Source of the DNA: an uncultured Sutterella sp.
GTDB lineage: Bacteria; Pseudomonadota; Gammaproteobacteria; Burkholderiales; Burkholderiaceae_F
Direction: 5' to 3'
Assembly: GCA_905202595.1 (NCBI GenBank)
Contig: CAJKSP010000001.1
Span: 62,001-126,000 of the forward strand
DNA: 64,000 nucleotides
This document shows positions 40,666-49,357 of the stretch, one piece after another. Both the position numbers and the translations under genes were made by a program. The notes under the pieces are model-generated. The model was not told where the DNA came from. It saw only the letters and a list, made by a program, of their open reading frames with translations, and did not search any database. Numbering within the stretch: the stretch's first letter is position 1; each line of letters starts with the position of its first letter.

Positions 40666-43600
40666 ATGTTTTCACGCTTCTTTATCGATCGCCCGGTTTT
40701 TGCTTGGGTGATTGCTATTGTGATTATGCTTGCAGGCTTGCTCTCAATTGAGACGTTGCCTGTGAGCCAGTATCCGCAGATCGCGCCACCTCAGGTGTCG
40801 ATTACGGCTACGTACCCTGGCGCATCTGCGCAGACGATTGAAAATACCGTCACGCAGGTAATCGAGCAGAACCTGACTGGCCTCGATGGGTACATGTATA
40901 TGAATTCGGAATCGAATTCATCAGGCAGCGTTTCGATTACGGTGACATTTGAAGCCGGCACCAATCCTGATATGGCTCAGGTGCAGGTGCAAAATAAAAT
41001 TCAGACTGCACTGACAACGCTGCCGCAGGTCGTACAGCAGCTCGGCGTCACGATTCAAAAAACCTCTGCCAACTTTCTTATGGTGGTTGGTTTGATTTCA
41101 AGTGACGGTTCAATGACGGCATCTGACTTAGGCGACTATTTGCTGTCGAATATCAAGGAGCCACTTGGCCGTGTCAGCGGTGTAGGCGAAGTTCAGGTAT
41201 TCGGGGCGTCTTATGCCATGCGCGTCTGGCTCGATCCGGAGAAGCTTGTTAAATATCAGCTCGATCCGGCTGACGTAGTTTCTGCCATTAGTGCTCAGAA
41301 TGCGCAGGTTTCAGCGGGCTCGGTTGCCGGCCAGCCGACTGACGGGCGTCAGGAATACACGGCGACTATTTCGGCAGCAAGCATGCTGCAGACGCCTGAA
41401 GAGTTTCGCAACATTCTTCTGAAGGTAACGCCTGGTGGCTCCAATGTTTACCTCCGCGATGTCGCGGAGGTGTCTGTGGGTCAGAAGGACTATATGGCCT
41501 TCGGCACATACAACAATAAACCTTCAGCTGGCCTTGCTATCAAGCTAGCTTCCGGTTCGAACGCGCTTTCGACGCGAACTGCCGTCATGCAGCGCATCGA
41601 TGAATTGGCAGCCAACTTCCCAGAGGGCTGTGAGGTTGTGATTCCTTTTGATACGACGCCTTTCGTATCAGCAGCTCTGCATGAAGTCGTCAAGACGCTG
41701 GTTGAGGCCATCATCCTTGTTGTTTGCGTGATGTTCCTCTTCTTGCAGAACTGGCGCGCCACGATTATTCCGACGATTGCTGTGCCAGTTGTGTTGCTTG
41801 GTACGTTCGCCATGCTTTCAGTCACGGGCTTCTCCATCAACATGCTGACCATGTTTGCAATGGTGCTAGCCATTGGCTTGCTTGTTGACGATGCCATTGT
41901 GGTTGTAGAGAACGTTGAACGCGTAATGCGTGAAGATGGCTCGACGCCGCGAGATGCGACGATTAAATCCATGGGGCAAATTACGGGTGCACTTGTCGGC
42001 ATTGCTATGGTGCTTTCGGCAGTGTTCATTCCGATGGCCTTCTTCGGCGGATCTACTGGGGTAATTTATCGGCAGTTCTCTATCACGATTGTTTCGGCGA
42101 TGGTGCTCTCCGTCATCATTGCCTTGACGCTGACGCCTTCCCTCTGCGCAATGCTTCTCAAGCCTGTCGATCATGAATCCCATATGAGCAAGCGAGGCTT
42201 CTTTGGGTGGTTCAATCGCGGCTTTGAAACTTTTACGCATGCTGTTCGCGACGCTGTTTCTGGGTTGATTAACCATACGGGTCTGCTCTTCATTCTTTAT
42301 GCGGTAGTCATTGTCGGCGTGGTGATCGGTTTCATGAAGATTCCGACTGCCTTTATGCCGGCAGAAGACCAAGGCGTAGCGTTGCTGCAGACGCAGCTTC
42401 CTGAAGGCGCCACGATGGAGCGAACGGATCGTGAAGCTCGCATGATTACGGACTATCTTCTCGAAAACGAAAAGCGAGATTTGAATTCCGTGTTCGTCGT
42501 GCGCGGCTTCTCGTTTGCTGGCTCCGGTCAGAACATGGCTCTCGGCTTCTTGAAATTCAAGGATTGGTCTGAGCGTCCTAATGCTGACCAAAGCGTTAGT
42601 GCCTTGCAGGGGCGCGTGCAGGGGCAGTTCTTCATGAATCCTAAGTTCATGAATGCCAGTAACTTCCTCTTTCCGTTGCCCTCTGTTCCAGAGCTCGGCG
42701 TGGCTGACGGCTTTGACTTTTATCTGCAGGACCTGGCTGGTCAGGGTCATGAGAAGCTTTATGAGGCCATGAACCTCTTCCTCGCCGCGGCGGCAAAGGA
42801 TCCTCGCTTGACGATGGTCCGCTATAACGGTATGGCTGATACGGCACAGATGAAGTTCACGTTCGATTATGCAAAGCTTTCTGCACTGAATCTCGATATT
42901 GCATCGGTGAACAATGCTCTATCGACGGCGCTAGGCGGTACATATGTCAACGATTACATCGATCGCGGGCGCGTCAAGCAGGTGTGGGTGATGGGTAATA
43001 CGGGCTCCCGCATGCAGCCGGAAGATCTGATGCGCTGGCATGTACGCAATACCAAGGGCGAAATGGTGCCGTTCTCAGCGTTCTCCAAGATCGGTTGGGA
43101 ATACGGTAGTCCGCGCCTGGAGCGCTTCAACGGTTTGGCTGCTGTGAATATCCAGGGCTCGCCTACGGCCGGCACGTCGTCGGGTGAAGCCATGGCGGCA
43201 GTGCTCGAGATCGCTCAAAAAGTTCTACCTCCTGGCTACGGCATTGCCTGGAACGGCGTGTCCTATCAGGAGCAGCAGGCCGGCTCGCAGGCAGGATTCC
43301 TCTACCTGATCTCTTTGATCGTGGTCTTCCTCTGCCTAGCGGCACTTTATGAAAGCTGGTCTGTTCCGATTGCGGTCATTCTCGTAGTACCTTGCGGTGT
43401 TCTTGGCGCTCTTGGTCTGACTTGGCTCCTCGATATGAATAACGACGTCTACTTCAAGGTCGGTCTCCTTACAACCGTCGGTCTTGTAAGTAAGAACGCG
43501 ATTCTGATCGTGGAATTTGCTAAGGATATGGTTGAAGCCGGCCAAGATGTTGTGCATGCGTCCCTTGAAGCGGTTCGTCTCCGTTTGCGTCCGATTCTGA

Positions 43601-43833
43601 TGACGTCGCTTGCCTTCGGTCTTGGCGTGTTGCCGCTCACTGTGGCGCATGGCGCTGGTTCCGGTGCGCAGAATGCTATTGGTGTGGGCGTCTTGGGCGG
43701 CATGCTGGCAGGCACGGTACTCTGCGTTGTGTTTGTTCCGGGCTTCTTCGTCTTCATTACGAAGCTTTCGCATCGCATTCGCGGTAAGGCGTTGCCGATG
43801 GGCGGAAGCCAGACGAACGAAGCCAAGTCCTAG
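40666..43833 (+). CDS. RND multidrug efflux pump (AcrB/MexB type)
   Basis: Proton-driven inner-membrane exporter of 1055 residues, HAE1 class. It starts MFSRFFIDRPVFAWVIAIVIMLAG and has the expected two large periplasmic loops and 12 membrane helices. The proton-relay residues are present: the Asp pair in GLLVDDAIVVVENVERVM near residues 408-409, and the Lys in GLVSKNAILIVEFAKDM near 943. PCGVLGALG and the C-terminal FVPGFFVFI are typical. Substrates cannot be assigned; drugs, bile salts and detergents are usual for the class, and bile would suit a gut bacterium (inference). Confidence 0.95.
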   Translation: MFSRFFIDRPVFAWVIAIVIMLAGLLSIETLPVSQYPQIAPPQVSITATYPGASAQTIENTVTQVIEQNLTGLDGYMYMNSESNSSGSVSITVTFEAGTNPDMAQVQVQNKIQTALTTLPQVVQQLGVTIQKTSANFLMVVGLISSDGSMTASDLGDYLLSNIKEPLGRVSGVGEVQVFGASYAMRVWLDPEKLVKYQLDPADVVSAISAQNAQVSAGSVAGQPTDGRQEYTATISAASMLQTPEEFRNILLKVTPGGSNVYLRDVAEVSVGQKDYMAFGTYNNKPSAGLAIKLASGSNALSTRTAVMQRIDELAANFPEGCEVVIPFDTTPFVSAALHEVVKTLVEAIILVVCVMFLFLQNWRATIIPTIAVPVVLLGTFAMLSVTGFSINMLTMFAMVLAIGLLVDDAIVVVENVERVMREDGSTPRDATIKSMGQITGALVGIAMVLSAVFIPMAFFGGSTGVIYRQFSITIVSAMVLSVIIALTLTPSLCAMLLKPVDHESHMSKRGFFGWFNRGFETFTHAVRDAVSGLINHTGLLFILYAVVIVGVVIGFMKIPTAFMPAEDQGVALLQTQLPEGATMERTDREARMITDYLLENEKRDLNSVFVVRGFSFAGSGQNMALGFLKFKDWSERPNADQSVSALQGRVQGQFFMNPKFMNASNFLFPLPSVPELGVADGFDFYLQDLAGQGHEKLYEAMNLFLAAAAKDPRLTMVRYNGMADTAQMKFTFDYAKLSALNLDIASVNNALSTALGGTYVNDYIDRGRVKQVWVMGNTGSRMQPEDLMRWHVRNTKGEMVPFSAFSKIGWEYGSPRLERFNGLAAVNIQGSPTAGTSSGEAMAAVLEIAQKVLPPGYGIAWNGVSYQEQQAGSQAGFLYLISLIVVFLCLAALYESWSVPIAVILVVPCGVLGALGLTWLLDMNNDVYFKVGLLTTVGLVSKNAILIVEFAKDMVEAGQDVVHASLEAVRLRLRPILMTSLAFGLGVLPLTVAHGAGSGAQNAIGVGVLGGMLAGTVLCVVFVPGFFVFITKLSHRIRGKALPMGGSQTNEAKS

Positions 43834-43851
43834 TACGTAACTTCAAGCTTT

Positions 43852-43881
43852 GGCCGCAGCCTCAATGCAGAGGTTGCGGCC
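43852..43881 (+). other. Intercistronic hairpin between pump and channel genes
   Basis: GGCCGCAGCCTC (43852-43863) pairs with GAGGTTGCGGCC (43870-43881), a 12-base stem with one wobble and a six-base loop. No T-run follows. It lies 19 bases after the pump stop codon. Confidence 0.6.
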
Positions 43882-43903
43882 GCAGAGAGACAACAATCAA
43901 AAA

Positions 43904-43932
43904 AAGGAGGCCGTTCGGCGCAGGCCGAACGG
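43904..43932 (+). promoter_or_regulatory. Shine-Dalgarno followed by a spacer hairpin before the channel gene
   Basis: A perfect AAGGAGG (43904-43910) is followed at once by CCGTTCGGC-GCAG-GCCGAACGG (43911-43932), a perfect nine-base stem with a four-base loop. The ATG at 43944 is 33 bases from the Shine-Dalgarno in a line but 11 bases if the hairpin is folded away. Confidence 0.55.
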
Positions 43933-43943
43933 TGCAAGCAAAT

Positions 43944-45419
43944 ATGAAGAAGATGCTCCGAGTGATGCCGCTTTGCGTTGCGCTTTTGCTCGCCGGGTGC
44001 GTCAATCTGGCCCCGACATATGAGCGTCCTGAGGCGCCTGTAGCTGCAGCTTGGCCTGAAGGAGAGGCATATCAGACGAGCGAACTCAAGCGCGAAGCGC
44101 TGCCTGTTTGGCAGGACTTCATTCGCGACAACCGTCTCAAGCAGGTGATTCAGACGGCGCTTGAGAACAACCGAGATTTAAGGATAGCTGCGCTTAATGT
44201 CGAGCAGGCGCGTGCGGCGTATGGTGTGCAGCGCTCAGAGCTGTTCCCAACCGTAGCGGCAGTAGCTCAAGAAACAGCGCAGCGAACGCCGGAAACGATG
44301 AGCGCTACAGGGCAGTCTTCTGTGACGCATCAATACACGGCACAGCTTGCTATGGCGAGCTATGAAATTGATTTCTTCGGCCGTATTCGTAATTTGAATG
44401 AACAAGCTTTGCAGGCTTATCTCCAGACCGAAGATGCACAGCGCAGCGCTCAAAGTACGCTCGTCAGCGAAGTGGCCATGGCGTGGCTGACGCTAGGTGC
44501 TGATCGTGCCCAGCTGCAGTTGCAGAAGGAAACGTTGCAGAGCCAGGAAGAGAGCTTCAAGCTGGTTGAAGCCTCATACAAATACGGGGCAGCCAGTCAG
44601 CTTGACTACGAACAGGCTAGAACGACGGTTGCTGCTGCGCGTGCGTCAATTGCGTCCTATATCCGTGCGGTGGCGCAAGATAAGAATGCTCTGGAGCTTC
44701 TCGTAGGCACAAAAATTGACGAAGCTCTGTTGCCGAATGGCATTGAACTGCAGGCGACATTGCCGGCAGCGCTTCCACAGGGGCTCCCGAGCGAAGTGTT
44801 GCTCAACCGCCCTGACATTCAGCAGGCTGAACGCGGCATGCTGAGCGCCAATGCTCAGATCGGCGCTGCCCGCGCAGCTTTCTTCCCAAGCATCAGCCTT
44901 ACTGCTGGCATTGGTTCGGGGGCCTCTGAACTTTCAGATCTCTTTGATGGTCGTACGGGGCTTTGGAGCTTTACTCCAAACATTTCGATTCCTATTTTTA
45001 CAGGTGGCCTCAATCTGGCGAATTTGAAGAGCGCAGAAGCCTCTCAGAAGATCGCGGTTGCAACATATGAAAAGATGATCCAAACGGCGTTTCGCGAAGT
45101 GGCGGACGCGTTGGCAACAGAAGGCACAATCGATCGGGAGCTCCAAGCCCGGGTGGAATATGCCGAGGCGGCCACCAATGCCTACAAGCTTGCGGATGCT
45201 CGCTATAAGCATGGCGCAGCAGCTTACACAGAAGTGCTCGAGCAACAACGGGCTATGGTTGCAGCACAGCAAACGCTTATCGCCACGCAGCTTTCCAGGG
45301 CTTCCAGCCTAGTGACGCTCTACAAGGTTCTTGGAGGCGGTAGTGAGTTGCCTAGCGGACAGGCTGGCGAGGCAGGTCAGCCGTTAGGCGCTGCAGTAGG
45401 AGCTGCGAATGCAGCCTGA
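43944..45419 (+). CDS. RND efflux outer-membrane channel (OprM/TolC-like, NodT family)
   Basis: Outer-membrane lipoprotein channel of 491 residues. The signal ends LLLAGC with Cys19 lipidated, followed by VNLAPTYERPEAPV, the standard NodT-family start. Two OEP repeats follow, each with long helices: LKQVIQTALENNRDLRIAALNVEQARAAYG and the second-half RPDIQQAERGMLSANAQIGAARAAFFPSISLTAG, which is diagnostic. ATG at 43944 is chosen because it gives a proper lipoprotein signal; GTG at 43932 adds four residues and uses the last base of a hairpin. The 3' end overlaps the tetR start by 11 bases. Confidence 0.94.
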   Translation: MKKMLRVMPLCVALLLAGCVNLAPTYERPEAPVAAAWPEGEAYQTSELKREALPVWQDFIRDNRLKQVIQTALENNRDLRIAALNVEQARAAYGVQRSELFPTVAAVAQETAQRTPETMSATGQSSVTHQYTAQLAMASYEIDFFGRIRNLNEQALQAYLQTEDAQRSAQSTLVSEVAMAWLTLGADRAQLQLQKETLQSQEESFKLVEASYKYGAASQLDYEQARTTVAAARASIASYIRAVAQDKNALELLVGTKIDEALLPNGIELQATLPAALPQGLPSEVLLNRPDIQQAERGMLSANAQIGAARAAFFPSISLTAGIGSGASELSDLFDGRTGLWSFTPNISIPIFTGGLNLANLKSAEASQKIAVATYEKMIQTAFREVADALATEGTIDRELQARVEYAEAATNAYKLADARYKHGAAAYTEVLEQQRAMVAAQQTLIATQLSRASSLVTLYKVLGGGSELPSGQAGEAGQPLGAAVGAANAA

Positions 45420-46107
45420 ATCTGATGCAGACAGCGTGCAAAAACGGAGGCGGTGCGAAATCGTCGATGCGGCGGATCGGTGTATCCGTCTGCATGGCAT
45501 GCAGAAGCTCAAATTACGCGATGTTGCCCGTGAAAGCGGCATGAGTCTCGGCAATCTCTACAATTATTTCCCGAATAAGGAAGCGCTCATTGAGGCGCTT
45601 GTAGAGCGCGAAACGGATCGCTTTCTCGAAACAATTGTCGCTGCAGGTGAAAGCAAAGGCAGTACGCCTGCTGAGCGTCTTCGTGAGCGCCTTGGCGGCA
45701 TTGTCGATGCGTACATGGATCCCGACTCGCTTGCTGTGAGCCTTTTCATTGTCAACGAGTCGTTGGTCAACCAACGCGTTCGAGAAATTTGCGTAGAGGC
45801 GAACAAGCGTATCTGCGAGTTTGTCTTGCAACTTATCCGCAGGGATTTTAGTGACTCGATTCGTTCCGATCAGCTCAAACTCATCGAAGCGCAGATTTTC
45901 ATGACCCGCTGCCACTTGGAATCTTTGCGAGGTGCGTTAATTTTTAATCCGAACATTGACCACTCGCTATTGAGACAGGTGCTGGTAGATCGGCTGTTGC
46001 TAGAAACTTTCTACGACCGAGCTGCTGTCGACGGGATGTCGGTTGAAGCATACTGTGCAGGCTCCGTTGCCCGCTTTAATCGCGAGGCTGAAGCGGTTGT
46101 CGCATGA
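45409..46107 (+). CDS. TetR-family repressor, probable regulator of the efflux operon
   Basis: Predicted 232-residue repressor. The N-terminal helix-turn-helix domain is clear: RCEIVDAADRCIRLHGMQKLKLRDVARESGMSLGNLYNYFPNKEALIEALVERE. The C-terminal ligand domain is divergent. The start overlaps the channel gene by 11 bases, so the repressor is the fourth gene of the same operon; most efflux repressors are divergent from their pump. It therefore very likely acts on the palindrome at 39369-39386, in a feedback loop (inference from context). A terminator follows. Confidence 0.9.
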   Translation: MQPESDADSVQKRRRCEIVDAADRCIRLHGMQKLKLRDVARESGMSLGNLYNYFPNKEALIEALVERETDRFLETIVAAGESKGSTPAERLRERLGGIVDAYMDPDSLAVSLFIVNESLVNQRVREICVEANKRICEFVLQLIRRDFSDSIRSDQLKLIEAQIFMTRCHLESLRGALIFNPNIDHSLLRQVLVDRLLLETFYDRAAVDGMSVEAYCAGSVARFNREAEAVVA

Positions 46108-46134
46108 GCGGCATTAGGATTTTCCTATTGGATG

Positions 46135-46165
46135 CCCGCCTAAGGCTCACGCCTAGGCGGGTTTT
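46135..46165 (+). terminator. Terminator of the efflux operon
   Basis: CCCGCCTA (46135-46142) pairs with TAGGCGGG (46154-46161), then TTTTCC, 27 bases after the TetR stop. Confidence 0.8.
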
Positions 46166-46310
46166 CCTTGGGGCACAATTTTCGCTAAGTACACCTAAAG
46201 GAAGTCTTGCGGCTCTCGTTCGAAAACGTACAATCCATAAGTTGTTCCATTTATAGGGACGGCTAGAAAAGCATAAGAAAAACCCTTTAAGCTAGGGAGT
46301 TGCTACGGCT

Positions 46311-47600
46311 ATGTCGGATTCCCCCAAAAAACGCACCCCGATTTACAAGGTGCTTTACTTCCAGGTTATCTGCGCCATTGTGCTCGGCGTGCTGCTGGGC
46401 ATGTTCTTTCCAGATATTGGCGTAGAAATGAAGCCATTCGGTGACGGTTTCATTCGACTGATCAAAATGATCATTGCGCCGGTGATCTTCTGCACTGTTG
46501 TGACGGGCATCGCCGGCATGGCGGATATGAAGATGGTGGGCAAAACCGGCGGCCTGGCATTGCTCTATTTCGAGGTCGTGTCGACCATTGCTCTTATCAT
46601 CGGGCTCTGTGTTGTGAATCTCATTCAGCCTGGCGCAGGCATGCATGTGGATCCAAGCACGCTCGATAGCTCGGCGATTGCCGCTTATGCTGGGCCGGGC
46701 AAAATGCAGACGACAACGCAGTTCCTCATGAATATCATCCCGATGACTGTTGTGGGCGCGTTTGCCGAAGGCGAAATCCTACAGGTTCTTTTCTTCTCGT
46801 TGTTGTTTGGTTTCGCGCTTCATAAGTTCGGCGGCCGTGGCACCCTTATCTTTGATGTCATTGAGAAGTCCTCTTTCGTTCTGTTCCAGATTGTGGGCAT
46901 GATCATGCGTGTTGCGCCGATCGGTGCATTCGGTGCCATGGCCTTCACGATTGGCAAATACGGCATTGCTTCTCTCATTCCGCTAGCCAAGCTGATGGGC
47001 ACGTTCTACTTGACGTGCTTTGTCTTCATCATCGGCGTGCTCGGCTTCATCTGCCATTGGCATCATTTTTCCATCTTCCGCTACATCTCTTACATTAAGG
47101 AAGAGTTGCTGATTGTGTTGGGTACCTCTTCATCAGAATCGGTGTTGCCACGCATGATGACGAAGATGGAGCAGGCAGGCATTGATCGTTCTGTCGTCGG
47201 CTTGGTGATCCCAACTGGCTATTCCTTCAACTTGGACGGTACGGCTATTTATCTGACGATGGCAGCTGTCTTTATTGCGCAGGCTTGCGATGTCAATATG
47301 ACCATCATGCAGCAGGTAACGCTTCTCGCTGTGCTGCTATTGACGTCAAAGGGCGCAGCAGGCGTGACGGGATCTGGTTTCATTGTGCTAGCGGCCACGC
47401 TCTCTGCTGTTGGACATGTACCTGTGGCTGGCTTGGCGCTCATTTTGGGCATCGACCGCTTCATGTCAGAGGCGCGAGCGTTGACGAACATGATTGGCAA
47501 CGGTATTGCGTGCGTGGTCGTTGGTCACTGGTGCAATCAGGTTGACGAACCGAAGATGGAAGCGACGCTCCGTTATCGCAAAAAGAACAAGGCGGCCTAA
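46311..47600 (+). CDS. dctA: C4-dicarboxylate:cation symporter, DctA-like (DAACS family)
   Basis: Symporter of 429 residues for succinate, fumarate, malate or related acids. The DAACS marks are present: GVLLGMFFPDIGVEMKPFGDGFIRLIKMIIAPVIFCTVVTGIAGM near the start, the Ser-rich hairpin LGTSSSESVLPRMM, the NxxGT-type motif GYSFNLDGTAIYLTMAA, and TSKGAAGVTGSGFIVLAATL. GIDRFMSEARALTNMIGNGIACVVVGHW closes the core. It closely resembles DctA rather than glutamate carriers, but exact substrates are inferred. It is monocistronic. A 14-base word in its upstream DNA (46224-46237) is identical to one before atpI. Confidence 0.9.
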   Translation: MSDSPKKRTPIYKVLYFQVICAIVLGVLLGMFFPDIGVEMKPFGDGFIRLIKMIIAPVIFCTVVTGIAGMADMKMVGKTGGLALLYFEVVSTIALIIGLCVVNLIQPGAGMHVDPSTLDSSAIAAYAGPGKMQTTTQFLMNIIPMTVVGAFAEGEILQVLFFSLLFGFALHKFGGRGTLIFDVIEKSSFVLFQIVGMIMRVAPIGAFGAMAFTIGKYGIASLIPLAKLMGTFYLTCFVFIIGVLGFICHWHHFSIFRYISYIKEELLIVLGTSSSESVLPRMMTKMEQAGIDRSVVGLVIPTGYSFNLDGTAIYLTMAAVFIAQACDVNMTIMQQVTLLAVLLLTSKGAAGVTGSGFIVLAATLSAVGHVPVAGLALILGIDRFMSEARALTNMIGNGIACVVVGHWCNQVDEPKMEATLRYRKKNKAA

Positions 47601-47632
47601 CGGTCTCTCTATACAGCGTTTGCTACAAAATT

Positions 47633-47669
47633 AAAAAGCGCTCCGTTTCATGAACGGAGCGCTTTTTTT
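47633..47669. terminator. Terminator between dctA and the DegP gene
   Basis: AAAAAGCGCTCCGTTTC pairs with GAACGGAGCGCTTTTT around ATGA (about 47634-47669), with T-runs on both strands. It serves the convergent dctA (+) and protease (-) genes. Confidence 0.93.
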
Positions 47670-47716
47670 GGGGGACCGCGATAAAAGTTGCTGGCCTCTA
47701 GAGTCAATAATGACGA

Positions 47717-49171
47717 CTACTTTTGTGCTTCTTTCTTGTTTTTGTCAGCAAAGCGAATAGGCACAAAGATGCGGCCGCCGTCACGCTGCACAAGAAGCAG
47801 CACCTGATCTTTCTCACAGGCAGACTGCAGATCCTTTATCGAATTGACAACATCACCGTTAGCGCTCACGATGATGTCGCCCGGCTGGATGCCGGCCTTA
47901 GCTGCAAGCCCTGTCGATCTTTCAACGAGAAGGCCAGTAGTGTCAGTCTTTTTTTGTTCATCCTTTGTCAGCGGACGTACTGAAACACCGAGCTTGTGGG
48001 CATTCGAAGCTGCAGCTTCTTGAGCTGTTGCCTTGTCATTCTGTCCAATCGTGACAGTAAGTGTCTTTTCTTTCTTATCGCGAATGACCGTGAATTCTGT
48101 GCTGGTGCCAGGGCGCATGGCGCTGACAAGCATCGGCAGTGTCACGGACGAAGTGATCGTCTTGTCGTTTACCTTGGTAATAACGTCGCCTGCCTGCAAG
48201 CCCGCTTTTTCTGCGGGACTGTCTTTTTCAACTTTCGTCACTAATGCGCCTTGCGGCGTCTTGAGTCCGAAGCTGTCGGCGAGTTCCTGCGTGAGAGTTT
48301 GGATGTAGACGCCAACGTAACCGCGCGTGACATGACCGTCCTTAACGAGCTGGTCCTTAATCTGCATGGCGAGATCGATAGGAATCGCGAACGAGAGTCC
48401 CATGAAGCCGCCTGAGGTCGAGAAAATCTGAGAATTGATGCCTACAACTTCGCCAGCCATATTAAAGAGCGGGCCGCCAGAATTGCCGGGATTGACTGCT
48501 ACATCCGTCTGAATAAAAGGAACATATTGATCAGACGGCAAGTTGCGTGAAAGTGCAGAAACAATGCCTGCCGTTACGGTGTTGTCGAGTCCGAAAGGAC
48601 TGCCGATAGCGGCGACCCATTCGCCGACTTTGAGCTTACTCGAGTTGCCGATCTTAAGAACAGGTAGATTTTTCGCATTGATTTTCACAATAGCGATGTC
48701 CGTCTGCTTGTCGGTACCGAGGACTTTACCTTTGAATTCGCGCTTGTCCGTGAGGCGAACGATGATTTCATCGGCGCCTTCGACAACATGAGCGTTCGTC
48801 ATAATGAGGCCGTCTTCCGAAATAATGAAGCCGGAGCCCGTGCCGCGCTGTTCGGGGATTTCTTCCGTTCCTCCGCCGAAATCAAACGGAAGCGGGATGC
48901 CGAAGCGGCGGAAGATTTCAGCATGGCGATCGTCCATGCCAGGAATGCCGAAGCCTGGGACGTTTACTGTTCTGGCGTTCTTGACAATGGCAATGTTGAC
49001 GACGCCAGGGCCATTCTCTTCAACGAGCTTCACAAAATCAGGCAGTTGCTGCACCGAGGCGGCATTCGAGTCGAATGCAGAGGCCTCCTCAACGGGCAGA
49101 GCAGACATCAGCACTGCTGCGCTAAGTGCGGCCGCAAGAGAAGTTTTCATGAAGAAGGCTTTTGTAGTCAT
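47717..49171 (-). CDS. Periplasmic serine protease, DegP/HtrA (Do) family
   Basis: Periplasmic protease-chaperone of 484 residues for damaged or misfolded envelope proteins. An N-terminal signal peptide (about 1-32) is followed by the trypsin-like domain with catalytic His128 (MTNAHVV), Asp158 (TDIAIVKI) and Ser231 (VNPGNSGGPLF). Two PDZ domains lie at about 285-370 and 395-475. Met8 is an alternative start. The order and length fit DegP or MucD; the two are not separable here. It lies 186 bases downstream of the sensor kinase in the same direction, suggesting an envelope-stress neighbourhood. Confidence 0.94.
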   Translation of the reverse strand: MTTKAFFMKTSLAAALSAAVLMSALPVEEASAFDSNAASVQQLPDFVKLVEENGPGVVNIAIVKNARTVNVPGFGIPGMDDRHAEIFRRFGIPLPFDFGGGTEEIPEQRGTGSGFIISEDGLIMTNAHVVEGADEIIVRLTDKREFKGKVLGTDKQTDIAIVKINAKNLPVLKIGNSSKLKVGEWVAAIGSPFGLDNTVTAGIVSALSRNLPSDQYVPFIQTDVAVNPGNSGGPLFNMAGEVVGINSQIFSTSGGFMGLSFAIPIDLAMQIKDQLVKDGHVTRGYVGVYIQTLTQELADSFGLKTPQGALVTKVEKDSPAEKAGLQAGDVITKVNDKTITSSVTLPMLVSAMRPGTSTEFTVIRDKKEKTLTVTIGQNDKATAQEAAASNAHKLGVSVRPLTKDEQKKTDTTGLLVERSTGLAAKAGIQPGDIIVSANGDVVNSIKDLQSACEKDQVLLLVQRDGGRIFVPIRFADKNKKEAQK

Positions 49172-49357
49172 CGTATTGATCTCCGCCTATTTGGAGCTGA
49201 CCGGGCGTGCGCGCCGTAAGGCGTTTGCACTATACGGTCGAATTTGAAATTGCGATGTCGCCTACTCTAGTGCAAAACGCTGTGCGGCTAGCCCGCCAAA
49301 GGATTCAAGGCTGTATTGAGTCCGTTAAAGTTGTAACAAGACCGCATAGCGAGGCGC

